From positions 310,001-374,000 of the forward strand of contig BDSL01000023.1 in assembly GCA_003116995.1 (NCBI GenBank): a stretch of 64,000 bases of DNA, given 5' to 3'. The DNA comes from Yamagishiella unicocca (taxonomy: Eukaryota; Chlorophyta; Chlorophyceae; Chlamydomonadales; Volvocaceae). The notes beneath the pieces were generated by a model. The model searched no databases and was not told the DNA's origin. It was given only the letters and a program-made list of their open reading frames with translations. Position numbers and translations under genes: made by a program. Below, piece after piece: positions 10,132 through 20,481 of this stretch; the stretch's first letter is position 1, and the number at the start of each line of letters is the position of its first letter.

Positions 10132-13100
10132 ATGGGAAACGTCGCAAGCGCATTCGAGTCCTACGAGACCACCCCGGGGCTCATCGACCGCGAGACTGGC
10201 CAGCCGTGCACCGAACCAGTGAGAGCAATAAGAAAGCCCAGCCCGCCGGGCAGGGTCGTCGGGCTTTCGGTTACATGCGTTGTCCTTTCTTCTATCTCGG
10301 CCGTTTTTCGCTTCTCACACTTGCTAAAGAACACAGCCCTCGCCGGACATACATGGAACCACTGACCCGCCACAACTACCGCGACCCGCCCTTCCTTTCC
10401 CGGCCGTCCGATCCCGCCCTTCCTTTCCCGGCCGTCCGATCCCGCCCTTCCTTTCCCGGCCGTCCGACCCCGCCCTTCCTTTGCCGGCCGTCCGACCCCG
10501 CCCTTCCTTTGCCGGCCGTCCGATCCCGCCCTTCCTGCCCTCGTCGGATTCATCCGCTGCATGATCCCACATACCCTCCGAAGCGTGCTCGTGCGGTTTT
10601 ATCCAGACCACTTGGGAGGGATACCGGTAAGCGCAACTCCAGCAGAGGACCCAACTCCCCCTCTTCATCTCCCACCGGTCTTCTTCCCAGCCGCGCTCGA
10701 GCTGATCGATGGGTGGGATCCTCACTCCAACCGCCGTGGCCCTCAGATGCCGCTCATCCGCGCCGTACGCATGTGGTTCCTCTACCAGACCCCCCTGGGC
10801 CGCCTGATACTGGCGCTACCTCCCACCTGGTGGTTCATCGGCTGGCAGCACAAGGGCATTGCAGCGCATGCCAACAGCCCGAACAGCAGGAAGGATATCC
10901 CCGGTCTCATCAAGGTGCGTGGGGCGGAGGCGCGGGGAGGGAGGGGTTCAGGGGTGCGGGCGCGCACAAACAACTGCAGCTGTGCGCATCTCCTTAATAT
11001 GTTAGGAGGGAACACGTTGCTTAAATCCAAAAGGCCAATTATAGCGAGGGCAGCAGTCCTCCTGCGGTTGTCTCTGTGCGGTCGGTGCGTCGCAGCTGCC
11101 TGTGCCCCCAGCTCAGCCGTCAGGACTGCCGCTGATGGCAGCACCAATTCGCGCGTGACTCCTGACGCCTCCGCCGAATGGATTGCACAGACGGTGCGCG
11201 ACCCCATACGCGCGCGCGTCGCAGGGTTACAAGATCACGCCCGAGACCGCCGAGAAGCCGGTGGAGGAGTACCGCACACTGCAGGAGTTCTTCGCCCGCC
11301 GCCTCAAGCCGGGGCTGAGGCCCATATACGCGCCCGGGTGCGGAGCCGGGGGGGGGGTACGCGAGGAAGACCCGCGGGTCGGCACTGAGGAAAACCCGTG
11401 CGTCGGCCTTGCGGAGGGTGGGCTGGCAAGGAAACCCGTTTACACGACATAAGGGGGTGGGAGTTAAGGTTCCGGAGCTGTAGGCCGCTGTGCGCACCGA
11501 TCCTAGCGAGAGTCGCCGTATCCTGTATTTGCGGTGGACGCGCCAATCAGGTGAGTTGCCTCACAGTGACGACGGCGGCTGCGGACGCACGCAGTGACGG
11601 CGGCGGCTGCGGACAACGGTTCGACGGCGCGTATCTCGTAATTGTGCCATGCCTGTGTATGTACGGCACCGCGCTTACCTTCCCCAAAGCGGCTCACCAC
11701 TCCCGTCACCCCTCAACTCCGCGCAGGAACGACTCCGTTGCGGTTATGCCCGCAGACTCGCGCTGCGTGGTGTACGACAGCGTCGACAGCGCACGCCGGT
11801 TCTGGATCAAGGGCCGCAACTTCAGCGTGCCTCACCTGCTGGGCCGCCGCGGCGACGAGCGCACCCCCTGGGACAAGTGTGCCATCGCAATCAACAGGTG
11901 GGGGCTGCAAGGACGACCCGTGTCCGCGAGAAAAACCGTTGGGGGCGGGCGGGGTGTGTGCCTCCAACATGTGATGGATGGGTGGGTGGTCGGCTCCTGA
12001 TAGGGCAGCCTAAAGCGCAAATTCCCCCTGGGGTGCTGGCTGCTGCTGTTTTGCCTCCGGGCTGTTGGCTGGTGTTGTGGTGGTTTGCCTTTGATCCGGT
12101 GCAGTTCGGTTTCTGTCTCTTTCGTCTCCTCCAGAGTCAGGCGATGTGCCAGATGGTTCTGCCTTTTGGTCTGGAAACAACTGTAAGAGTTACTAATATG
12201 CGATGGGGCGGCTGGGGCGGCGCGTACACCCCAATGCCGCATGTACGGGAACGTGATGGCTTTCCTTCCTATTGCTGGTCGTACAGCTGCATGTAGCCGT
12301 AAATGTTACGGTAGGCCCCAGACCAGCTGCATGTACTTGTTGTAACGGTTACAGTGATGTACTGTGATGCGTATCCGAAAACGTCCGTCTCAAGTCCTGA
12401 CCGTCTGTTCCGGAAGCGCAACAGTGCATGAGCTGAGAAAGTGCTGATCTTCTTGAAGTCAAGTCCACGAATCAAACGGTCCGTGGAACCCCCGGCCCTC
12501 TGCCCCCCCCCCCTCGTCGGCTATGCACCCACTACATTTCCCCAGTCGCGTTACCGGTTCTTTTATTGTAACCCCCCTCGTCGGTCACGCCGAAGGTTGT
12601 CCCCCATGGATTGTCACCGCCTGCACGCCTCCGTGAGCGGCCGTGTGGCGCGGCTGGAGCTGCACGGCCGCCGCTTCATGGGCAGCGAGTGGGCGGCCAC
12701 CCACAGCAGCGTGAACGTCATGACCGAGAACGAGCGGCTGGTGATGGAGTTTGAGAGCGAGGAGTTCGGACCCGTGGTGCAGGTGAGGCGCCGTGGGGTG
12801 TGCGTGCTGGGATGGGGGCCGGGGTCGGGTGCGCTCGTGGGGGTGCCATGCGAAGGTCAGGACTGAGCAAGGAGGACAGAGGAGACCTGGTTGCATCGGC
12901 GCTTCGCTAAAACCCTAACAATCTACGACGCGTCCGTAATCCAAGGAGCCTTCATTCCTCGATATGGCATGTGAAGACCGGCGTCAGGCGTAGTAATGTA
13001 TAAGTAACTGTAACAGTTGGTTCCAGACCATAAGGTAGAGCCATCGGGCGCATTGCCTGACACTAAACCGAACAGGAAGACGAGCAAACCAGTCGACAGA

Positions 13101-13452
13101 GATACGGCAAACCACCTGGTGTATGGTGAGGCCATCCCCGGCCCTCGTACATGTCGTACCCATTCGTTTGACGCGTCGTACACAGGTCATGATCGGCGCC
13201 AGCGAGGTAGGCAGTGTGGTGCCTGTGGTCAAGCGGGGCCAGCAAGTGGTCAAGGGGGACGAGGTGGCGGTGTTCGCATATGGCGGGTCCATCATGACCA
13301 CCCTCTTCGTGGGGGGTGCCATCCAGTTCGACGAGGACCTGCGCAAACACACGCAGGCGGGCTCCGAAACCCTAGTTAAGTACGGCTCGTCTCTGGGCAG
13401 GGCCACCGGCGCCTGGCGGCAGCTAGCGCCTGCGGCGGCGGACGTCCAGTAG
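10132..13452 (+). CDS. PSD: Phosphatidylserine decarboxylase
   Basis: Six exons: 10132-10218, 10747-10914, 11225-11337, 11727-11897, 12596-12782, 13186-13452. All phases agree, giving 330 residues. The enzyme removes CO2 from phosphatidylserine to make phosphatidyl-ethanolamine. Family landmarks in order: LIDRETGQP, FLYQTPLGRLIL, ITPETAEKPVEEYRTLQEFF with ARRLKPGLRPI, VMPADSRC, FWIKGRNFSVPHLLG, SPMDCHRLH (the PxDYHR-type His motif), GASEVGSV, and near the C-terminus FAYGGSIMTTLF at about residues 273-284. The GGS is the expected self-cleavage site whose Ser becomes the pyruvoyl group; relatives usually have GGST, here GGSI. Length and order resemble the clostridial-type branch. A cleavable targeting peptide is not obvious; residues 1-8 (MGNVASAF) could be N-myristoylated, which is an inference. 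Confidence 0.92.
10382..10537 (+). repeat. 28-bp tandem repeat in PSD intron 1
   Basis: About five and a half copies of a unit beginning CCCGCCCTTCC and ending CGGCCGTCCGAT, with C/G and T/C variants among copies. Confidence 0.93.
11361..11452 (+). repeat. Introner-like 5' motif, diverged copy in PSD intron 3
   Basis: It starts 23 bases after the donor at 11338: GAGGAAGACCCGCGGGT, a second GAGGAAAACCCG, then AAACCCGTTTACACGACA. The last block resembles that at 63371-63391. Confidence 0.65.
11908..11940 (+). repeat. Introner-like 5' motif, copy in PSD intron 4
   Basis: GACGACCCGTGTCCGCGAG followed by AAAAACCGTT lies 10 bases after the donor at 11898. The same intron ends with the other intron-repeat family (12514-12584). 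Confidence 0.7.
12132..12200 (+). repeat. Dispersed 60-bp repeat, copy 1
   Basis: GTCAGGCGATGTGCCAGATG, then TTCTGCCTTTTGGTCTGG, then AACTGTAAGAGTTACT. It is related to 13797-13860 (direct) and 13003-13064 (inverted). It lies in PSD intron 4. Confidence 0.8.
12514..12584 (+). repeat. Introner-like 3' element, copy in PSD intron 4
   Basis: CTATGCACCCACTACATTT, then CCCCAGTCGCG, then TTACCGGTTCTTTTATTGTA and a C-run, ending about 12 bases before the acceptor. Near-identical copies sit in introns of the polymerase gene (33739-33808, 41066-41131, 41664-41727). Confidence 0.88.
13003..13064 (-). repeat. Dispersed 60-bp repeat, copy 2 (inverted)
   Basis: The reverse complement reads AGTGTCAGGCAATGCGCCC, then GATGGCTCTACCTTATGGTC, then TGGAACCAACTGTTACAG, closely matching 13797-13860. 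It lies in PSD intron 5. Confidence 0.85.
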
Positions 13453-15244
13453 CGGTGATTGGTGAGACTGGCTGAGATGGCTGGCTGGCCATGGGGAGGC
13501 AGCAGAGAGGATCAAGAGCTGTTTCGTTTTGTTGTGCTTGCTGTTGTGATGCTTCCACCTGGCATTTTGAGGCTATGGATGCGTGATGAAATGGCTTCGG
13601 AGCTACGGAGGCGAAGAGGGTGCGACCCAGATGGTGCTGCCGCCACCGCCAGCGTACACACACGTTGCCACTACCTCCGTGGAAACCAGCGACGGTGTGT
13701 CGCTGCGCTTCTGACCATGTACACGTTACATCCTCCAGTGGAATTTGATCAATAATGATGTCGGTTCCGAATCGGTCCTCACTACACTGGCTTTTTCAGT
13801 GTCAGGCGATGCGCCCGATGGCTCTACCTTTTAAGGTCTGGAGCCCACTGTAACGATTACAACTGGCTGTAAGAAATATGTGCAACCGGACTCTGTGCGA
13901 CGCCGCCGGACAGCCGCGAAGCTGATCATCTTAACCTGAACGCTACATCCCCCACAAGCATACGCATCGGTCGCCTAACAATCACGACAGCAAGGGCATT
14001 ATGCTCGTATCTGAGGTCATGGGAAAGCCCCACACTACCATTGGGGATGGCATGGAGGCCACTAGCCTCCATGCCGTCACCCGCACTTCGCCACCGTGCA
14101 AACGACGAGGCCCACCAATCCTTTGACAGTGCTGTATTACTCAGCTAGTGCTACCATCCTACCGTAACCTGCCTACACCGCTAGCGTTTGGTCCATCGCC
14201 GCCAGCGCGCGTCCCGCCCGAGCCCCCACACTTCAGAGGCATACTGGTGCCCCCACCTCCCGACCGTGTCCCTTCCCATGCACGTCCGGCGCACTTCCCC
14301 CCCTTGCTGCGCCTCTCCTCTGGACCACCACCTTCACCGCCCTCGGTTTGTCAGCCGAGGATTCGCTATTCTCTTATGCCACCCCGCCCCGCCTGGTCTG
14401 ACCCTAAAGCACACGCATACAGTACGCCGGAGGCGTGTCTGTAACTCACCGCAAGCGCGTCCCACTCGGTTCACTGAGAGCGCCCCGTGCCTCCATTCCA
14501 GCAGTTGCCCATCATGCGTATGCACGGAACATGTCACTAGTACTTCAGCCAAAGATTTGCCGCCCGCCCGGCATGGCCGCTGCGTCCGCCGGCAAAGCCA
14601 CATGCGTTTGCGTCCGTCTCCTAAGCCATCGCACGCTGCGCGAAGTGGACGTTGACGTTGACGGTGCGCCCCTCCCGGCGTTCCGTTCCTCACTAGCCGC
14701 CGCACACATAACATGAGGGTGGCTCGCGCGGCAGGCACTCCCACGTGTCAGACAGGACGAGCGCCGTCGCGCCACAGGATCACGTCACAGTCTTTAGTCA
14801 CCCGCGACGTGCTGCGTGCACCAGGTCTTCTGCACCCCCGTGCAGGCAGGTAGAACACGACCCCGCCCTTCCGCGCAAGCCGTTGTGGGGCTCGACGCGG
14901 GACCGCCCTGCCCAATGGCAGCTCCAAATTCCTAGTCTACGCTACCGTTTTTTGCGCTACGCCTGCTGCTGTGCCCGTCCTCTCTTCATCCCTATGAATC
15001 CGGATGACACCGTCGCAGCCTCAAACCTGCCTAGCAGCAGACCCGCAAAGTGCCCTCTTCACCGGTCCGGGCCGCGCCCCCGGGGGCTTCCTGGCTACCC
15101 CCTCCCCCCAAGTTTCGCTCGAATCACCCACCCCTTGCCATGCTGCCTAATCCACACGCTGAGAGGTCACGGATCCCTGTCCTACAACTCGCTGAACTTT
15201 CGCGCTGCTCACCCCAACCCCCATATCCTCAGGTCCCACGCCCC
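13453..15244. other. Convergent intergenic region, no supported gene
   Basis: The 3' ends of the decarboxylase and the transporter face each other here. It contains the third copy of the 60-bp repeat (13797-13860) and a TGTAA, the usual volvocalean poly(A) signal, at about 13851. No spliced or intact gene is evident. Confidence 0.5.
13797..13860 (+). repeat. Dispersed 60-bp repeat, copy 3
   Basis: AGTGTCAGGCGATGCGCCCG, then ATGGCTCTACCTTTTAAGG, then TCTGGAGCCCACTGTAACG. Inverted partner at 13003-13064; diverged direct copy at 12132-12200. Confidence 0.85.
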
Positions 15245-18223
15245 CTACCGCTCCGCCACCCCTGCCGACCTCCCCGCCGGCCTGCGCTCTAACGCCTGCG
15301 CCACCCCCACATTGACGGGCATGCTGCTGCCCATATCCTCGGCAGGACCCCCACTCGTCACCAGCTGCCCGGCGGCGCTGCCCGAGGTCCTCACCCCGCT
15401 GACGTCCAGGCTCCTTGAGCTGGCTCCCTCCACAACCCGCGAACTCCCGCCGCCCAAGGCCCTCGCGCTGCTGTTTCCCAAGCTGCGGGCGCCCTCGCCA
15501 TCCAGGGCTCTAAAGCTGGCCCCGGCGGCCAGCTGCAGCGCCGCCGCGCTCGACGCCTTCCCAGCATCGGCTAGCTGCCCCATCTTGAGCCAGTTATACC
15601 ACACGAACCCTGTGAGGGACACGATGTACCCGTACCCCTGCGCAGGTGCCAGAGAGTAAACCGTAATCGTAACCGTAACCATAACCATAAGTTGGTAATA
15701 CGCGCAACGAAGCCCGCCGCCAGGGCTGCGGGGCTGCCAGGCGGCGGCGCAGTTCGGCTCCGGAACCGCTGAATCAAGTTGTGGTAAGTTGGGAGCGCTG
15801 TGCGGTTCCGGAGCCGCCGCGAGCAGCAGCCTGGAACCATAACGCCTGGGTAGCTGCGCCAAGAAGGCCGGCCATGCGTGGGTGCGCTGCCTCTGATGCC
15901 GTGACTAGGCGCATACAGCTCGTCCTCACCACAATCGGCAACACCAGCGGCATCATCAGCACGCCCGTCACAGCCTGCCGTGCAACGGGTGGTTGCGGTA
16001 GCTCACCTGCACGCCCGTGACCACTTCGCTGAGGAACATGACCCCGCACACCACCAGCAGCGTGTTCTTGGCGGTGGCGAGGACCTTGAGGGTCAGGCTG
16101 GAGGCGAGCTGATGATTTGAAGGGGGGGCCGGCGGGATCCGGGGGAATCGGGAGTGAGGACGAACTTAGCAGTACCGGGATGTTCCGCCCGCGTTTGCGT
16201 CTTAGCAGGCCGGTTTGCGTGCAAGGTTCTGGCAGCCCCAAATTCGGGTATACAATACATCGTTAGGGTCGCCGGACAGCATCGTCAGTCGTCAGCTTGG
16301 CGCCATTAACGGGACCTGACCCCGGGAGCTGCGCGCCCTCACGCTCAACGACAGTAGCGCTGCCCCGCCGCCTGACGCTGCCCCTCTCCTCTCCTCTCCT
16401 CCCCTCCCCTCCCCTTCCCTTCCCCCCACTCACTTTTATGACCACGTACGCCAGGGCATTCACCGCGAATCCCATCATGGACGCGCACAGGAAGGCTCCA
16501 GGGTTGGCCCACACGACCTCCATCGCCCCCGAGTCATGGATCTCCGGCACCTCGACGATCAGGCAGCCCAGGAACAGCCACAGGCAGCACGTGGACGCCA
16601 AGTACATAAGGCCCTCAATCGGGTGGAAGTTGAGCCCCACCAGCAGGAACTGCGTCATCACCAGTCGGATGGACTCGGCCGTCTCCGAGGTGAACATCAG
16701 TATGACGCCGTACATGCTCATCTGGACCTCGCCGTACGCCGCAGCTGCCGTACCCAACGCGGTCACGAGCACGGACGCCACCATCTGGCGGGTAGGGACC
16801 TCCAGATTGGCTACTATGAGGCACAGCATCGTGATGACGGGGTTGAATGCCTTGAGCATCTGGGCGGGGAGAGCGGGGACAGGAAGGTGGGGGGCTCACG
16901 GGCCAATGGATAAGAGAAGACCCGTGGCTCGGCAACTTAGGGGCCGTGGGGCCCCGTGGTGCGGCGCTGAAGGTGCTTATCAAACACCAGGCGGTTGCAA
17001 GGTTGTTGTACAGGGCGGTTGCGGAGTTGTTGTACAGGGCGGTTGCAGGATTGTTGTACAGGGCGGCTGCAGGGTTGTTGTACAAAGGGCGTGCAGGGGG
17101 ATCGTACAAGGCGGTTGCAGGGTGGTCGAGAGGCAAGGGCCGGCGGGCCCTGCGGGGGGGCTAGAGGCCGTTGCCGTACGCGCCCACAAATTGTTTCAGT
17201 TTGCTGTCATATGTTTGTATTTCACTCGTGCGCCTCCACTTCGCCGAGGCGGCAGTCCCACGTGGCTTGCCTCATTGGCGCTGGCCTTACTCAACCTCAC
17301 TTACCGTCCTTGAGGAACACTGAAGGGGGCTGGGCTGCTGTGCCCGTATGGGAGGTGAGTGCGACAGCCCTATCGTACCTGTATGAATGCCACTGTAAGG
17401 TGCAGGTACACCTCGTTCCCGGTCCACAGCGTGATTGCCATCAGGAGACTGCAGGGACACGTGCGAACACCGCTAGGTCACCTCAAGCCTTTGTGGTACG
17501 GCCATACAGTGCCAGGGTTAGTGACAAGCGGGGCGGCAACAGCCCCGGGATGTACCCGGAACGCGACCATGCAAGAGCAGAGAAATCCGGAGAGAAAGAC
17601 GATTTACTGTTATGGTGCGTGTGTGCTTTAGGGGTTTACAAACTTGACGTGGAGTTGCGGGGGAATACCATGTCACTCTCTATTGCTAAAATACTTAATA
17701 AGGGTTTTTTGAGGCAGTGAGGGGAAAAAACCTGAATGATGTGTACAACGTGTACGATGTGTACGATGGGTGATGTGTACAAAGTGTACTACAGCCCGAG
17801 GCGCCGGCTACACTCTGACGTACCCGATGGGGAGGACTCGATACAGCCAGAACCGAAGTTCCAACGTCTCTCGCACCTCCACTATGTGCAGGACGTGGCA
17901 GCAGATGAACGCCAACAAGCCACTCATTCCCATGCCCATTCCGGTAACAAACATGGGAAACTCAAACCCCAAATCCACCATTATGTACCTGAAGGACGCG
18001 CGGAACATGTAAGACTGGCCTGGGGGCCTTGGGCAACGGTATTGGACGAAGTGCGAAGACCCACTCACTTGTTGAGCATGATAAGGGCTGACGATACCAC
18101 CATCCATGCTGTCGAAGCACCCACCACGGTCACTACCCGCCACCAGGACGCCGAGTCATCCACAGAAGTAACGAGGGGAGTCCGCTCATCGGTCTGGTCA
18201 GACTCAACGTCCGCAGCCGGCAT
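15245..18223 (-). CDS. Triose-phosphate-type (TPT/DMT) membrane transporter
   Basis: Six exons read leftwards: 18223-18069, 17988-17824, 17448-17379, 16859-16434, 16108-16007, 15637-15245, giving 436 residues. The protein starts [18 protein letters not shown] and then shows the TPT family pattern: [116 protein letters not shown], and [11 protein letters not shown] at the last helix, about ten membrane segments in all. It most resembles the plant putative sugar-phosphate/phosphate translocators of the At3g17430 type, so an endomembrane location and unknown substrate are likeliest. No chloroplast transit peptide is apparent. The last roughly 110 residues are a Ser/Ala/Gly-rich tail with repeats such as ASSRSLD and GARSLGNS. 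Confidence 0.88.
16913..16932 (+). repeat. GAAGACCCGTGG motif in transporter intron
   Basis: AGAAGACCCGTGGCTCGG lies about 55 bases upstream (gene sense) of the acceptor of exon 4. It is inverted relative to this minus-strand gene, like the 34.5-kb copy in the polymerase gene. Confidence 0.55.
16990..17130 (+). repeat. 24-bp minisatellite in transporter intron 3
   Basis: Five to six imperfect units of GTTGTACAGGGCGGTTGCAG. It lies between exons 3 and 4 of the transporter. Confidence 0.9.
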
Positions 18224-20481
18224 AGCAGGCTGTCCTTATAACTGGTACTGGCCAGGCCGGAAGCAGGCACCTGTCTGGAAATGGTTACCACGGCGATGCG
18301 GCTGAAGACGACAGCGCCAAAAGTATGACCTGAGCTGCGAAGGATATAAGTCATTACATACCGGTACTCAGCTATTAAACTTCTTTAAAAGGATAACTAG
18401 CAAGACGGGTGTATTCGCAGCACCGGTACTGGACTTGAGGAACGAGCCAGTAACATTACCACCTAACCGACCATGGTACCTAAGCAAAAATTTCCCAACA
18501 TTCCTAGTTACTGAGAGTACACTAGTGTGGCAAGTTGCGCACCAGAGCAATTCGCAACGTCACATAAGGCCCAAGAAGCCCCAAGTAAACACGCCCAGGC
18601 GCATACCCAATGCATCCGAACGGCAAAATTCGTCCATGGCAACACCTTTTACGTATATTGTGATGGTGTTTTGATCAAAAAGCCGCAATGGTCGGGCAGA
18701 TGGAGCCACGTTTTCATCGTAGCCTCCGCGCAGCCGCCCGCGCTGATCGCGACGTGACATATAATCTTAAGGATGGTACACAGCGATCAACGGCTACGAT
18801 CCCACTGTACAGAGGGAGCGGCCAAGGCGGTGGCGCTTCCTAGCTTCAGCGGGAAAAGACTGGCGCTCGTAACATCCAGGGAATCCTCAGACACAGTGCC
18901 CCGATAAGGTCAGGGGGTGGTGAGGGAGGGGATCCTGGGAACGGGGGGCCGCGGGATTGCGACGAAGGCCTGCGCTATACGGCAGGCAAATGACCTTGAG
19001 CCTAGCACCCGCTTGTTCGGGGACGCAGCCCAGCGAGCACATGTTGTTGTTAGGCCTCAGCGTCACGGCCTGGTGCGATGGCTGACATGATGCAACGCGC
19101 ATCTGGAGAGGCACATATACAGACAGGCGGCGGGATGTGCGCTAGCGCTGGCATGCCCGCCGTAGAGATAGCGGGCCGCATGATCTGCCTCGTGCGCCTG
19201 TACCTGCAAAACCCAATAGGCCTCCCTGGACTTCGCCCCAACACCTGGTCAGCTATTTTGGAAAAGGACATTACCGCCCGGAAATCCCCGTCTTGTGCTG
19301 GATTCGGATTCGGTAGCTGACTTGCAGAGCCCCTACGCAGCTCCATGCTCAAATGCGTGCGCGGACCTGATCACATCACAACGCGTTCAGGGCTGGCGCT
19401 CACAGCACCTGCCAGCTGCCGTACTGCCGCGGGATCTCGTCCAGCCACGCGGCGCTGAGGCCCAGCCAACGCACACGTGGACGTGACCTCTGCGGCCGCC
19501 CTCTTGGCTGCCCTCCCTGGAGCCCCCGGACCTCCAAGAGCCTGCACAACCGACATACATGCCCCTGCCCTACCCACGCAGCCCCCATGATCATCATCCT
19601 TACTTTTAATTTCTTCCTTTGGAAGAAAAAACGAAACCGCAAAGCCCCATCATCATCATGATCATCAGACTCACCGCCGCACCTTCACCTGCCGCGACTC
19701 AGTCCTCGTCCTCCGCATTTGCCCTCCACCGTCCTCCACGTTCGCCCTCCACCCCTTCCTCCTTTTGCGCCTCCGGCGCTCCTCCCCCTGATCTTATTCT
19801 CCGCACCCGCTTACTAACCCATACCACCCTCCGCCCCCGGCCCCCTTTTACCCCCGCTATCCCCGCCCTGTGCTACTGCCGCCGCTGCTGTTGCTACTGC
19901 GGCACGTACTCCGGGGCTTGCCTGCCTGCGTCGTCGACCAATGACCAACCAACCGGCCCAGTCCTGGGACGGGAGGGGCCCAAGGAGTACGTGGGCGCAA
20001 GGGTGCAGGCGGCTGGCCCAGCACAGCAGCGCTGCGCCGCGTACCTCTGCGGCAACGAGCCCCAGACCCGACCTGACCAGAGCAGACGGAGGAATCCGGA
20101 AGAGCTCGAGAGCGCCGTCCATCGCCTTTTGCCGGACGGAAAAGCCGGCCGCTGCTGCAGCAGCAATAACACAAACACCAGTCCAGCCGTAAGAAAGGCG
20201 TTATCGATCCTTGGTATTGTTTTAGCAGCGGCCCGGGCACCCGCGCCAGGAGCCTGAACCGCGCGTGGAGCCTTTCACCCCACTGCTGGCCGCTGCTGCG
20301 GCTCCAACACAACAGCTCGGCAGCTAGCAAGGGAGCGAGGGGCTCCTAAGCAGGCTGCAGCGGCCCGGAGCTCGGGGGGCTGAGCTTGGGGTTGCAGACC
20401 TTCCATTGCAGGCCGCAGCTGCAGCCGTTTGTCACCTCAGCCAGCCAGCCACCTACCCACCAACCCACCCGGCGCGCACCA
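18224..20481. other. Divergent intergenic region, no supported gene
   Basis: It lies upstream of both the transporter (-) and the ankyrin-type gene (+), so it should contain both promoters and leaders. I see no recognisable core promoter motif and no reading frame with family resemblance or consistent splicing. Confidence 0.5.

Noticed and set aside
10382..10537. CRISPR-like regular repeats
   Set aside because: The 28-bp units are contiguous without spacers and lie in a eukaryotic intron, so this is a minisatellite.
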